DNA from: JAOUEA01 sp963810915
GTDB lineage: Bacteria; Actinomycetota; UBA4738; HRBIN12
Length of the DNA stretch: 64,000 bases
Direction of reading: 5' to 3'
NCBI GenBank assembly: GCA_963810915.1
Contig: CAWEPH010000001.1
Coordinates: forward strand, 310,001-374,000
Shown: in pieces, positions 50,799 through 59,437 of the stretch
Numbering within the stretch: the stretch's first letter is position 1
Layout: each line of letters starts with the position of its first letter
Notes under the pieces: generated by a model
What the model saw: only the letters and a program-made list of their open reading frames with translations
Database searches by the model: none
What the model was told of the DNA's origin: nothing
Position numbers and translations under genes: made by a program

Positions 50799-51539
50799 TC
50801 AGGCGGGAGCGACCGGTGCGGGCAGCCCTTCGATCGTCGACCCGCTGGGGAACCGCCGCAGGTGCCCCTGCTCGAAGACGGTGACGCTGCCCGGGCCGAG
50901 CACCTCCCAGCGGCCGTCGCGCGCGAGCGCCGCGGTCCGCTCGTCGATGCCGATCAGGACGGCGTCGGGCTCCGGCGCCGACTCGTGCGCGCCCTCCACC
51001 CACCGATGCCCGAAGGTGTCGAAGTGGGGGATCACCGCGACGCCCGGCACCAGACCGAGCGCCGGCTTGAAGCGCCGACGTTCGTCCCCAGGATGCCGAT
51101 CTCGGATCAGGGTCCACGCGCCCAGCGCCATCGCCCCGGCAGATGATCCCGCCAGCGCGGCCCCCTTCTCCCAGGCGGCCACGACGGCTCCCCACAGGGG
51201 ACTGCCGCCCAGGATGTCCGGCACGATGCCGGGATCGCCTCCCACCAGGTAGAAGAAGCGGCCGGCCCGCGCGGCCTCCACGCCCTCGCGCGACGCGACG
51301 CCGCGCCGAGTCGTGGCCGGCAGCGCCGCGACCTGCAGCCCGAGGTCCGCGAACCACCGTCGTGCGTTGGCGACCGCGCGGTCGGGTCCCTGTCGTGCGG
51401 CAGCGGTCGCAAGGATGTAGCCGGGGCCACCGCGTGCGGCGTCCACGAGGATGCGATCCTGCGGCTCGTTGCCGGGGTTGAGCTCGTCGCCGCCCACCAA
51501 GGCCAGAGGTCCGGGGGAGACGGGACGGCGCGACGTCAT
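50799..51539 (-). CDS. Peptidase S51 / cyanophycinase-like serine hydrolase
   Basis: A 246-residue protein from ATG 51539. It has the class-I glutamine-amidotransferase-like fold of family S51: LALVGGDELNPGN at the start, FYLVGGDPGIVPDIL, and the nucleophile elbow LAGSSAGAMALG with the catalytic Ser. Relatives are peptidase E (Asp-X dipeptides) and cyanophycinase. No signal peptide is seen. It is convergent with the lipoprotein gene; CCTGA/TCAGG arms (50785-50803) cover both stops. Confidence 0.85.
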   Translation of the reverse strand: MTSRRPVSPGPLALVGGDELNPGNEPQDRILVDAARGGPGYILATAAARQGPDRAVANARRWFADLGLQVAALPATTRRGVASREGVEAARAGRFFYLVGGDPGIVPDILGGSPLWGAVVAAWEKGAALAGSSAGAMALGAWTLIRDRHPGDERRRFKPALGLVPGVAVIPHFDTFGHRWVEGAHESAPEPDAVLIGIDERTAALARDGRWEVLGPGSVTVFEQGHLRRFPSGSTIEGLPAPVAPA

Positions 51540-51576
51540 CCAACGAGGATGCCAGACGTGCGCGATCGCGATGGGA

Positions 51577-51650
51577 TGGCTGGCCCGCCTGGATTCGAAC
51601 CAAGACTAACTGATCCAGAGTCAGTCGTGCTACCGTTACACCACGGGCCA
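51577..51650 (-). tRNA. tRNA-Gln (CTG anticodon), CCA encoded
   Basis: The minus strand gives acceptor TGGCCCG/CGGGCCA, anticodon stem ACTGA/TCAGT with loop CTCTGGA (anticodon CTG), T-arm with GGTTCGAATCC, discriminator G and an encoded CCA (51579-51577). All arms pair well. Confidence 0.95.
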
Positions 51651-51726
51651 ATAGGCGTGGTCGATGGTAACAGGCGTCCCACGCTCGTCGTCCCGCCCCA
51701 GGCGAGATGCTCGCGCCGGTCCCCGG

Positions 51727-51755
51727 TTGACCTTCGTGAACCCTCTGGATACGGT
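51727..51755 (+). promoter_or_regulatory. Promoter of the HU gene
   Basis: TTGACC (51727-51732), 17-bp spacer, TACGGT (51750-51755). This leaves about a 35-nt leader with a GGGGGGAGA ribosome site before ATG 51798. Confidence 0.6.
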
Positions 51756-51797
51756 GGGCTGGAAAGCACGTCCGACACCGAGCTGGGGGGAGACGCC

Positions 51798-52085
51798 ATG
51801 AACAAGGGCGGCCTGGTAGCCGAAGTGGCGAAGCGGACCGGACTGAGCAAGGCCGACGTGGCCCGGGTCGTGGACGCGGCGATCGACGAGATCCGCGGGT
51901 CGGTGGTGAGCGGGGAGCGGGTCACCCTCGCCGACTTCGGCACGTTCGAACGCAAGCACCGCAACGCCCGCATCGCGAGGAACCCGCGCAAGCCAGATGT
52001 GCCCATCGTGGTCCCGGCGCGCGACCTGCCGGCGTTCACGCCGGGCAAGGAGTTCCGCGAAGAGGTTCTGGGACTGCGAGGGTAG
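51798..52085 (+). CDS. hup: HU-family DNA-binding protein
   Basis: A 95-residue protein from ATG 51798. It starts MNKGGLVAEVAKRTGLSKAD and has the HU/IHF core LADFGTFERKHRNARIARNP (beta-arm start), then GKEFREEVLG at the end, where HU has KALKDAV. It is a nucleoid protein that bends DNA as a dimer. The actinobacterial Lys/Ala-rich C-terminal tail seen in mycobacterial HupB is absent. Confidence 0.95.
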   Translation: MNKGGLVAEVAKRTGLSKADVARVVDAAIDEIRGSVVSGERVTLADFGTFERKHRNARIARNPRKPDVPIVVPARDLPAFTPGKEFREEVLGLRG

Positions 52086-52097
52086 GAGCGGGACCCG

Positions 52098-52307
52098 CTA
52101 CTCGAACGTCACCAACCGGAGGTCGCGCGCGACGGTGCGTCCCTCCTCCTCCGCCAGATCGAACTTCACCCGCTGACCCAGCCGGAGCGTGCGGATGGCG
52201 ACGTCGCCGATCGACGCGCCGTCGATCACGACCTCCCGCCGGTCCTCCATCAGGAGGCTCCCACTCTTCGACTCGACGTCGTAGTCCTTGATCGTCCCCT
52301 GAGCCAC
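52098..52307 (-). CDS. Small cold-shock-domain-like protein
   Basis: A 69-residue protein from GTG 52307 with GAGGGAG 6 nt upstream. It starts VAQGTIKDYDVESKSGSLLM, resembling the first strands of a cold-shock OB fold, and continues with LRLGQRVKFDLAEEEGRTVA, as in CspA endings. The aromatic RNP motifs of true CspA (KGFGFI, VFVHF) are replaced, so RNA binding may differ. It begins 10 nt after cofC on the same strand and converges with HU. Confidence 0.72.
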   Translation of the reverse strand: MAQGTIKDYDVESKSGSLLMEDRREVVIDGASIGDVAIRTLRLGQRVKFDLAEEEGRTVARDLRLVTFE

Positions 52308-52317
52308 GGTCGCTCCC

Positions 52318-52962
52318 TCACGTTCGGGTCGGCATGCGCGACGCGAGGTCCATCTCCAGCATGACGTCCAGCGTCCGTCCGCGCTTGCCAGCCTCCAGCA
52401 CGGTGAGGATATCGCTCGGGAGGTCGAGGTCGAACGCGATCTCGGGGATCTCCACCACGGCGGTGGGGATCTGGGCCTCCGCGGCTGCCTCGAGGTGGCG
52501 TCGGTACGAGTCCACCCCGAACCGCGCGTCGATGGCGGTGGGGGGCCTGCGCACCAGCAGGTTGGTGCCGCTCTCATCCACGGAGGGGGCGAGCACGACC
52601 GGGCCGAGCGTGTGGAGCGCCCGGGTCAGCGCGGCGGCGGTGACCAGGGGAGTGTCCGCGAGAAGCACCGCCAAGTGATCGACACCGCGCCCGGAAGCTT
52701 CCTCCTCGACCTGGCGCACCGCGTTCGCGAGCGGCGGCTTGTCCTCGACGATCGTATGCACGCCGCGCTGCAACGCGATCTCGATCACCACCTCGTCGGG
52801 GGAGATGACCCAGGTCTCCCAGCCGGGCAACGCGAGGGTCGCGTCCATCACGTCCTCGAACATGGCCAGCGTGAGAGCGCCCCGCTCGAGGGGGTCCAGG
52901 ACGGGCTCGAGGCGTGTCTTGGCCTCGGCGAGCGTCTTCACGGGGAGAACGATCACGCGCAC
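52318..52962 (-). CDS. cofC: 2-phospho-L-lactate/phosphoenolpyruvate guanylyltransferase
   Basis: A 214-residue nucleotidyltransferase from GTG 52962. VIVLPVKTLAEAKTRLEPVL is the typical CofC/FbiD start (nucleotide-binding P-K-x..K-x-R-L), and HLAVLLADTPLVTA and LAPSVDESGTNLLVRRPP follow. It makes the activated precursor for coenzyme F420 synthesis. F420 use is common in actinobacteria and fits this host. The plsC gene is divergent from it. Confidence 0.9.
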   Translation of the reverse strand: MRVIVLPVKTLAEAKTRLEPVLDPLERGALTLAMFEDVMDATLALPGWETWVISPDEVVIEIALQRGVHTIVEDKPPLANAVRQVEEEASGRGVDHLAVLLADTPLVTAAALTRALHTLGPVVLAPSVDESGTNLLVRRPPTAIDARFGVDSYRRHLEAAAEAQIPTAVVEIPEIAFDLDLPSDILTVLEAGKRGRTLDVMLEMDLASRMPTRT

Positions 52963-53034
52963 GTGGCTCGCAAGGGTAGCCCACCCGACGCGGTAACCTC
53001 ACGCCTGCCGCACGCCCACGCACGAGGAGCAGAC

Positions 53035-53712
53035 GTGGCAGAGCCCTGGTACCAAGCCGCGAAGATCGTCGTCCTCCCGCCCCTGCGTCTCTGGTTCCGG
53101 TGGCAGTTCGAGGATCTCGATCAGATCCCTCGCGAGGGTCCCGCGATCGTCGCGTGCAACCACATCTCCTACCTCGACCCCCTTGCGAGCGCCTACGCCG
53201 TCGTGACGGCGGGACGCCGGCCTCGATTCCTGGCCAAGGACGACCTCTTCGCGATCCCGCTCGTGGGCACCGTGTTCCGCGGCGCTCATCAGATCCCGGT
53301 GCATCGGGGGAGCCGCGACGGATCCTCGCTGCGCATGGCGCTGCGTGCGCTGACCGACGACGAATGCGTCGTGATCTACCCGGAGGGCACCGTCACGACG
53401 CGCTCCGACCACTTGCCGATGGAGGGCAAGACCGGGGCCGTGAGGCTCTCGCTGGCTTCCGGGGTGCCCGTCACCCCCCTCGCGAGCTGGGGATCCCACG
53501 CCGTCTGGCAGAAGTCGGGCCGTGGGAGCATCAAGCCCGGCCGGCCGATCTGGCTCAAGGCCGGTCCCTCGCTGGACTTCGCCCCCCGTGAGGACGAGGC
53601 GGACGACCGCGACGCCGTGAGCGCGATGACGGCCGAGGTGATGGCTGCGCTCACCACGCTCGCGGAGGACCTTCGGGGCCGCTACCCCAAGCGCTGGGCC
53701 GACGAAGGGTAG
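53035..53712 (+). CDS. plsC: 1-acyl-sn-glycerol-3-phosphate acyltransferase
   Basis: A 225-residue protein from GTG 53035 (GAGGAG upstream; TAACCT at 52994-52999 is a possible -10). The acyltransferase motifs are present: NHISYLDPL (HX4D catalytic), FRGAHQIPVHRG, IYPEGTVTTRS and VTPLASWGS. A hydrophobic N-terminus can associate with the membrane. It makes phosphatidic acid. The neighbourhood cofC-plsC-ddl resembles other actinobacteria. Its stop codon overlaps the -10 of the next gene. Confidence 0.92.
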   Translation: MAEPWYQAAKIVVLPPLRLWFRWQFEDLDQIPREGPAIVACNHISYLDPLASAYAVVTAGRRPRFLAKDDLFAIPLVGTVFRGAHQIPVHRGSRDGSSLRMALRALTDDECVVIYPEGTVTTRSDHLPMEGKTGAVRLSLASGVPVTPLASWGSHAVWQKSGRGSIKPGRPIWLKAGPSLDFAPREDEADDRDAVSAMTAEVMAALTTLAEDLRGRYPKRWADEG

Positions 53713-53715
53713 TCT
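53710..53715 (+). promoter_or_regulatory. -10 element of a leaderless promoter overlapping the plsC stop
   Basis: TAGTCT begins with the plsC TAG and ends 7 nt before ATG 53723. Transcription likely starts at the ATG. Confidence 0.55.
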
Positions 53716-53722
53716 GGGCCGC

Positions 53723-54907
53723 ATGGCCGAGGGGCAGGGGTTCTCCACGCGGGCGGTCCATGGCGCCGTCGCGCCACCCATCGATCAAGAGGTGCCCAGC
53801 GTCCCGATCTTCCAGACGTCGACCTACCGGTTCGCGACCTCGGAGGATTACGCGGAGACGATCGCCTTCCGCAAACCGGGCTACACGTACACGCGCGGGT
53901 ACGGGAATCCCACCGTCCAGGCGTTCGAGGCGCAGATGGCGAGCCTCGAGGGCACCGAGACGGCGTTCGGCTTCGCCTCGGGCATGGCAGGCGTACACAC
54001 CCTGTTCACGACCCTCGCGTCGGCGGGGGACCGCGTGGTCTCCTCCGCGGAGCTCTACGGCGGCGCGTACTCGATCGCGACGAAGGTGATGCCCCGGTTC
54101 GGCGTGCAGGTTGACCTGGTCGACCCTCACGACCTCGACGCCGTGCGGGCAGCACTTCCAGGCGCGGCGTTCTTCTACGTGGAGACCATCGCGAATCCCA
54201 ACGTGACGGTGGCGGATCTCGGGGAGCTCGGCACGCTCTGCGGCGAGGCCGGTGTGACAGCGGTGGTGGACAACACCTTCGCCTCTCCCTATCTCTGCAA
54301 TCCCGCCCGCCATGGCTTCTCCTACGTCCTGCACTCGGCGACCAAGTACGTCGGGGGTCACCACGACCTGATCGGCGGAGTGGTGTGCACCTCGGAGGCA
54401 GGACGCGCGGGTCTGCGCGACACCGCGCTCGACACGGGGGGCACGATGTCGCCCTTCGAGGCGTGGCTCTGCATGCGAGGGGCCATGACGCTCGCGCTGC
54501 GGATGGATCGACACTCCGCGAACGCCCTGTCGATCGCTGCGTTCCTGGAGGGTCATACGAAGGTCGAGCGCGTCTGGTACCCGGGGCTGGCCTCGCATCC
54601 GCATCATGCGGTCGCCGTCAGGCAGTTCGGCGATCGGGGGTTCGGGGGGATGCTCGCCGTCGAGGTGGTTGGCGGGGTGGGCGGCGGTCAGCGCTTCTGC
54701 GACGCGTTGGAGCTCGCGTGGGTGGCCACCAGCCTGGGCGGCACGCACACGCTCGTGGGGCACGCTGCCTCCACGACGCACCGGCAGATGGATCCGGACG
54801 CGCGCCGGGCAGCGGGCATCGCCGACGGGCTCGTCCGCGTTTCCGCCGGGATCGAGGATGTCGAGGATCTCCTGGATGACCTCGAGCGGGCGTTGGAGAA
54901 GGTGTGA
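53723..54907 (+). CDS. Cys/Met metabolism PLP enzyme (cystathionine gamma-synthase/lyase or methionine gamma-lyase)
   Basis: A 394-residue transsulfuration-family enzyme from ATG 53723. It has FSTRAVHGA, YTYTRGYGNPTVQAFEAQMASLEG, FASGMAGVHTLF, and the PLP lysine in LHSATKYVGGHHDLIGG. The C-terminal HPHHAVAVRQFGDRGFGGM and SLGGTHTLVGHAAS are usual for the family. Specific activity (MetB, MetC, MdeA or O-acetylhomoserine sulfhydrylase) cannot be assigned from sequence alone. It overlaps ddl by 4 bp. Confidence 0.9.
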   Translation: MAEGQGFSTRAVHGAVAPPIDQEVPSVPIFQTSTYRFATSEDYAETIAFRKPGYTYTRGYGNPTVQAFEAQMASLEGTETAFGFASGMAGVHTLFTTLASAGDRVVSSAELYGGAYSIATKVMPRFGVQVDLVDPHDLDAVRAALPGAAFFYVETIANPNVTVADLGELGTLCGEAGVTAVVDNTFASPYLCNPARHGFSYVLHSATKYVGGHHDLIGGVVCTSEAGRAGLRDTALDTGGTMSPFEAWLCMRGAMTLALRMDRHSANALSIAAFLEGHTKVERVWYPGLASHPHHAVAVRQFGDRGFGGMLAVEVVGGVGGGQRFCDALELAWVATSLGGTHTLVGHAASTTHRQMDPDARRAAGIADGLVRVSAGIEDVEDLLDDLERALEKV

Positions 54908-56031
54908 GCGGAGCCGCGCCCAAGCGACGCGTGGCCGTGCTCTTCGGAGGCCGCTCGGCCGAGCACGAGATCTCGTGCATCTCTGCCCGCTCGGTGATCG
55001 ACGCCTTGGATCCCGCGCGCAACGAGGTCGTACCGATCGGGATCACCAAGGAGGGCCGCTGGCACCTGCTTCCGGGCCCGCCCGCGCTCCCCGCGGAGTC
55101 CGGCCGGATGCCGGAGGTGACCGAGGACGTCGGCCGCACCGTGGAGCTCGCGACCGAGGGCGCCGCGAGCGAGCTCGTGACCGCCGACGGGATCCGCGAG
55201 CCGATCGACGTCGTCTTCCCCGTGCTGCACGGGCCGATGGGCGAGGACGGCGCGGTCCAAGGGATGTTCGAGCTCGCCGGGGTCCCCTACGTGGGGGCGG
55301 GCGTGCTGGGATCCGCGGTGGGGATGGACAAGTCCGTGCAGAAGGTGCTCTTCGCCGCCGCGGGCCTGCCGGTGTTGCCCTGGGAGGCCGTCCGCGAACC
55401 GGACTGGGCGGAGGACCCCGAGGGGGTCGCCGCGCGTGCGGAGGCCCTCGGCTATCCCGTGTTCGTGAAGCCGGCCACGCTCGGATCTTCCGTGGGGATC
55501 TCGAAGGTCGCCGACCACCTCGGCTTGGAGGAAGCGCTCGCCGAGGCGTTCCGCTACGGCCGAAAGGCGGTGATCGAGCGCGGGCTCTCGGGCGCGCGGG
55601 AGATCGAGTGCGCGGTCCTCGGCAACGACGACCCCGTGGCCTCCGTCTGCGGGGAGGTCGTGCCCCGTGGTCACGAGTTCTACGATTACACCGCCAAGTA
55701 CCTGGACGCCGACGGTGCGGAACTGCGGATCCCCGCCCGGCTCGAGCCGGTGTTGGCGGCGAACGTCCAGCGGATGGCGATCGCCGCGTTCCAGGCGGTG
55801 GAGTGCTGGGGCATGGCGCGCGTCGACTTCTTCTTGGACGCCGACGGTGCGATGTGGATCAACGAGATCAACACGATCCCCGGGTTCACCTCGATCTCGA
55901 TGTACCCGAAGCTCTGGGAGGCGAGCGGGCTCGGCTACCGCGCGTTGATCGAGCGTCTCCTGGACCTCGCGGTGGAACGACGCGCCGCGGAGCGCGGCAA
56001 GCAGACGCGTGCGCGCGAATTGGAAGCCTGA
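54904..56031 (+). CDS. ddl: D-alanine--D-alanine ligase
   Basis: A 375-residue ATP-grasp enzyme from GTG 54904 (GTGA overlap). VAVLFGGRSAEHEISCISA is the signature N-terminus; VFPVLHGPMGEDGAVQGMFE, VFVKPATLGSSVGISKV (ATP-grasp lysine) and FFLDADGAMWINEINTIPGF (metal-binding) follow. Length suits the actinobacterial DdlA type. It makes the D-Ala-D-Ala dipeptide for peptidoglycan. The NTIPGFT ending keeps the usual D-Ala specificity pattern. Confidence 0.96.
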   Translation: MSGAAPKRRVAVLFGGRSAEHEISCISARSVIDALDPARNEVVPIGITKEGRWHLLPGPPALPAESGRMPEVTEDVGRTVELATEGAASELVTADGIREPIDVVFPVLHGPMGEDGAVQGMFELAGVPYVGAGVLGSAVGMDKSVQKVLFAAAGLPVLPWEAVREPDWAEDPEGVAARAEALGYPVFVKPATLGSSVGISKVADHLGLEEALAEAFRYGRKAVIERGLSGAREIECAVLGNDDPVASVCGEVVPRGHEFYDYTAKYLDADGAELRIPARLEPVLAANVQRMAIAAFQAVECWGMARVDFFLDADGAMWINEINTIPGFTSISMYPKLWEASGLGYRALIERLLDLAVERRAAERGKQTRARELEA

Positions 56032-56037
56032 GACAGC

Positions 56038-56274
56038 TTAGAGGTGGACGACGGGACAGGTGAGGGTGCGCGTGATGCCTTCGACCGCCTGGATGCGCGC
56101 GACCACGAGCTTCCCGAGCTCGTCCACGGTCTTGGCCTCGGCGCGCACGATCACGTCGTAGGGGCCGGTCACGTCCTCCGCCTCGGCCACACCGCCGATG
56201 GCCCGGACCTCGTTCGCGACCGCAGCCGCCTTGCCCACCTCGGTCTGGATGAGGATGTACGCGTGGACCACCAC
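56038..56274 (-). CDS. Stand-alone Lrp/AsnC ligand-binding (RAM) domain protein
   Basis: A 78-residue protein from GTG 56274 with AGGGAGG 4 nt upstream. It is only the RAM domain: VHAYILIQTEVGKAAAVANE, DVTGPYDVIVRAEAKTVDEL, and LVVARIQAVEGITRTLTC. There is no HTH, so it cannot bind DNA alone. Such proteins are common in actinobacteria and archaea and may bind amino acids or mix with full-length Lrp proteins. It converges with ddl. Confidence 0.92.
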   Translation of the reverse strand: MVVHAYILIQTEVGKAAAVANEVRAIGGVAEAEDVTGPYDVIVRAEAKTVDELGKLVVARIQAVEGITRTLTCPVVHL

Positions 56275-56361
56275 TGACCTCCCTGGTTGCGTGAGGGCGC
56301 CCATGCTAGCCGGGGGTGAGCCGGCGCCGCAACGCGCCGCCCGCGGTGGGACGATGACGGC

Positions 56362-56991
56362 ATGTTCCGCGATCGACGGGCGGCGGGGGAACTGCTGGGG
56401 GCGGCCTTGCGCGAGCGTGTCCAAGCTCCCGCGGTGGTGCTCGGCATCCCGCGAGGCGGCGTGATCGTGGCCGGGCGCGTCGCGGAGGCGCTCGGAGCGC
56501 CGCTCGACGTCGTCGTCACGCACAAGCTCGGGGCCCCGGGCAACGCCGAGCTCGCGATAGGCGCCGTGGCCCCCGGGGTGCGTGTCGTCGACGAGGCGTC
56601 GGTGCGCTACCTGCGTGTCCGCCCCGACTACCTCGACCAGGAGGTCACGCGTCAGGAGCGGGAGATCGCGCGCCGGATCGCCGCCTACCACGACGGGCGC
56701 TCCGGGATCGCGCCCGAGGGCCGAACGGCCGTGGTCGTGGATGACGGCGTGGCGACCGGTGCGACGGCGGTGGCGGCCCTCCGTTGGGCGCGCGCCGCGG
56801 GCGCGGCACGCGTGATCCTCGCCGCGCCGGTGGGGCCCGCAGGCATCGAGTCGCGGCTCGCCTCGGAATGCGACGACTGCGTCGTGCTGCACACCCCGGG
56901 GAACCTGCGCGCCGTAGGGGAGTGGTACGCATCCTTCGACCAGGTCTCCGACGACGAGGTGATGGCCGTGCTCGCCGGGCAGGGGGCATGA
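56362..56991 (+). CDS. Phosphoribosyltransferase-family protein
   Basis: A 209-residue protein from ATG 56362. It begins FRDRRAAGELLGAAL and has AVVLGIPRGGVIVAGRVAEA, VVTHKLGAPGNAELAIGAV, and the PRPP loop AVVVDDGVATGATAVAALRW. This matches the conserved but uncharacterised PRTase group found near stress and dormancy genes in actinobacteria. No base substrate can be named. Its end overlaps the next gene by 4 bp (ATGA). Confidence 0.87.
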   Translation: MFRDRRAAGELLGAALRERVQAPAVVLGIPRGGVIVAGRVAEALGAPLDVVVTHKLGAPGNAELAIGAVAPGVRVVDEASVRYLRVRPDYLDQEVTRQEREIARRIAAYHDGRSGIAPEGRTAVVVDDGVATGATAVAALRWARAAGAARVILAAPVGPAGIESRLASECDDCVVLHTPGNLRAVGEWYASFDQVSDDEVMAVLAGQGA

Positions 56992-57332
56992 GGATCGTCG
57001 AGCTCGCGGCGGCGGGGCTCTTCGCCGCCGGAGGTGCCCGGTCGCTCGTGCACTGGATCCGCCGCCCGTTCGACAGCACCGATCCCCTCGACCACGCACT
57101 CTTCGCGGCGTTCGTGCTCGGCCGGGTGGGGATGTGGTGGTCCCTCGCGGGATTCTTCCTCCTGTCCGCCACCCTGAAAGACCCCAACGGAAGCGGGGCG
57201 TACCTGCAGGGGCGCGCGTTCACGGACTACTTCCGCGACCGATTCTGGTGGTATCCGATGGTCTTCCTGGGTGCCCTGGTCCTCCAGTTCCTGGCGTCGT
57301 ACTTCCTGGGTCACCGGAGCCCTGCCGAGTAG
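56988..57332 (+). CDS. Small hypothetical membrane protein
   Basis: A 114-residue protein from ATG 56988 (ATGA overlap with the phosphoribosyltransferase). Three hydrophobic segments are visible: about residues 5-22, 36-62 and 88-108, with aromatic-rich borders (VGMWWSLAGFFLL, FWWYPMVFLGALV). No family was recognised. Its coupling suggests a membrane partner of the upstream protein. Confidence 0.72.
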   Translation: MRIVELAAAGLFAAGGARSLVHWIRRPFDSTDPLDHALFAAFVLGRVGMWWSLAGFFLLSATLKDPNGSGAYLQGRAFTDYFRDRFWWYPMVFLGALVLQFLASYFLGHRSPAE

Positions 57333-57407
57333 CCGCGGTGTGACGAAGCTGCGGCAACGTCGCGCGGGCACTGCACCTTCCGTGCCGCGCGGTGGTACAA
57401 GTGGGTT

Positions 57408-58502
57408 ATGGCTCTGCGGAACCGCACCCGCCTGACTGCGGTCGCGCTCGTCGCGCTCGTGGTGCTCGCGCTCGCCGGCGTGTCGGTGGTGCGCGCTGAC
57501 CCCAACCCCTCGCTGCCCCCGGTCGCGGCCGATCAGCTCCTCGGATCGGCCATCGTGGCGCTCGCCACACCCTCCTCGATCTCCGGCGAGGTGCACACGC
57601 AGCTCGACCTCGGCCTGCCGGCGCTCCCCTCGGGTCTCGGCGGAGGGACCACGGACTCGGTGACGTCGATGCTGGGTTCGCAGCGGTTCAAGATCTGGCA
57701 CGCGCCGGGCGGCCTGCGCGTGGCCCACCTGATGGATCTGAGCGAGCAGACCCTCGTCGCGAACCGGACCGAGGCGTGGCTCTGGGATTCCAACGGCATG
57801 ACCGCCGAGCACGTCCTGTACGCCGACCTCGCATCCGATGTGGCCGCCGCGCGCGGCGGGGAACCCTGGTTCGCGGGGATCGCCCCTGGTGCGGCCGATG
57901 CGTACACCGCCGACGCGATGAAGACGCTCGCGGACCCGACCGCGCTGGCCCGCGAGGCGCTGGACGGCCTCGCCCCTTACGCCGGGGTCGCGGTGGACGG
58001 CACGGCGCGCATCGCCGGCAGGCCCGCGTACGACCTCGTCCTCACACCACGGTCGTCGCTCACCCTCATCGGCCGGGTCACGCTCACCATCGACGCGCAG
58101 ACGCGGGTGCCCCTGCGCGTGCAGGTCTTCGCGAAGGGCGCGGATCAGGCCTCCGTCGAGGCGGGATTCACCTCCGTGTCGTTCGATGCGATCGATCCCT
58201 CGACGTTCACGTTCACGCCGCCGCCCGGTGCGACGGTGCAGACCCCCGACCTGCCTCCGCGCCCCGCCGACGAGCCGTCGGAGCATCACGCTGCGCCGAC
58301 GACGCGCACGTTCGGGTCCGGCTTCGATAGTCGCGTCGCCATCCAAGTGGACGGACGGCTGCCGCATGAGGCGGCGGCGCTCCTGCCCTACGCAGGTCCT
58401 CTCTTCTCCGTGGTCTCGGTCGAGGCGGGCGGCCACACGTGGCTGCTCGCCGGGTTCGTCGGGCTCGACACCCTGCAGGCGGACGCAGCGACGCTCGCGT
58501 GA
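57408..58502 (+). CDS. Exported LolA/RseB-like protein
   Basis: A 364-residue protein from ATG 57408. It has one N-terminal signal segment (about 8-29, AVALVALVVLALAGVSVV), followed by a beta-rich domain resembling the LolA/RseB or DUF2092 fold: AHLMDLSEQTLVANRTEAWLW and a YDLVLTPRSSLTLIGRVTLT strand pattern. The second ~100 residues form a further domain (VAIQVDGRLPHEAAALLPYA). It precedes the ABC-2 exporter genes by a 4-bp overlap, as in other actinobacterial operons where a LolA-like protein partners an exporter. Lipid or lipoprotein handling is inferred. Confidence 0.77.
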   Translation: MALRNRTRLTAVALVALVVLALAGVSVVRADPNPSLPPVAADQLLGSAIVALATPSSISGEVHTQLDLGLPALPSGLGGGTTDSVTSMLGSQRFKIWHAPGGLRVAHLMDLSEQTLVANRTEAWLWDSNGMTAEHVLYADLASDVAAARGGEPWFAGIAPGAADAYTADAMKTLADPTALAREALDGLAPYAGVAVDGTARIAGRPAYDLVLTPRSSLTLIGRVTLTIDAQTRVPLRVQVFAKGADQASVEAGFTSVSFDAIDPSTFTFTPPPGATVQTPDLPPRPADEPSEHHAAPTTRTFGSGFDSRVAIQVDGRLPHEAAALLPYAGPLFSVVSVEAGGHTWLLAGFVGLDTLQADAATLA

Positions 58503-59437
58503 CGTCCGCGATCTCGACGCGCGGGCTGACGAAGAGCTACGGGGGCGTGTCCGCGGTCGACGCCCTGGATCTCACCGTGGCGCGCGGCGAGCTCTACGGG
58601 TTCCTCGGCCCCAACGGCGCCGGGAAGACCACCACGATCCGGATGGCCCTCGGACTGATACTGCCCGGCGGCGGCGAGGTCGAGTTGTTGGGAGAGCCGG
58701 TGCGCACCGATCGAGCTCCGCTGGAGCGCGTGGGGGCCCTGGTGGAGGAACCCGCGTTCTGGAAGTACCTCAGCGGACGGAAGAACCTCGAGTACTTCGC
58801 ACGCGCCGGATCGGGCGGCGATCGCGTGGGCACGCGCATCCGACTCGAACGGGTCGACATGGTGCTCGAGACGGTGGGGCTCACCGCGGCGGCGGGCAAG
58901 CGGGTGAAGGCCTACAGCCAGGGCATGCGCCAGCGTCTCGGGCTCGCGCTGGCGTTGCTCGGCGAACCCGAGCTGCTGGTCCTGGACGAGCCCACGAACG
59001 GCCTTGATCCCACGGGGATGCGGGAGATGCGCACGCTGCTGCGACGTCTCGCTGACGGCGGCACGACGATCTTCGTCTCGAGCCACCTCCTGGCCGAGGT
59101 CGAGGCGATGTGCGATCGGGTGGGCGTCATGGCCCAGGGGCGTCTCGTGGCCGAAGGGCCGCCGTCGAGCCTGCGTGGGGTGGCCGACCGGATGCGCATC
59201 GACGTGGACGACGTCGGCGAGGCCCGCGCGATCGTGGCGGCTACCCATGGGGTTCGGCTCGCGGACGACCCGGCCACCGACACGCTCGAGGTCGTGTTCG
59301 ACGACGGGTTCGACCCGGCCGATCTCACGGCTGCGCTCGTACGGGCGGGGGTACGGGTGCGCGCGCTCGTACCGCTCCGCGACTCGCTCGAGGACGTCTT
59401 CCTCCACCTCGTGGAGGGCGCCGATGTACCGCGTTGA
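58499..59437 (+). CDS. ABC transporter ATP-binding protein (ABC-2 type exporter)
   Basis: A 312-residue ATPase from GTG 58499. Walker A is GPNGAGKTT (about residues 38-46), the signature is YSQGMRQRLGLA, Walker B is LLVLDEPTNGLDPTG, and the switch His is in IFVSSHLLAEVE. The C-terminal ~80 residues are an accessory domain common in CcmA/DrrA-like exporters. The permease overlaps it by 14 bp, so the pair forms an ABC-2 exporter with the LolA-like protein. Substrate unknown. Confidence 0.95.
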   Translation: MTSAISTRGLTKSYGGVSAVDALDLTVARGELYGFLGPNGAGKTTTIRMALGLILPGGGEVELLGEPVRTDRAPLERVGALVEEPAFWKYLSGRKNLEYFARAGSGGDRVGTRIRLERVDMVLETVGLTAAAGKRVKAYSQGMRQRLGLALALLGEPELLVLDEPTNGLDPTGMREMRTLLRRLADGGTTIFVSSHLLAEVEAMCDRVGVMAQGRLVAEGPPSSLRGVADRMRIDVDDVGEARAIVAATHGVRLADDPATDTLEVVFDDGFDPADLTAALVRAGVRVRALVPLRDSLEDVFLHLVEGADVPR

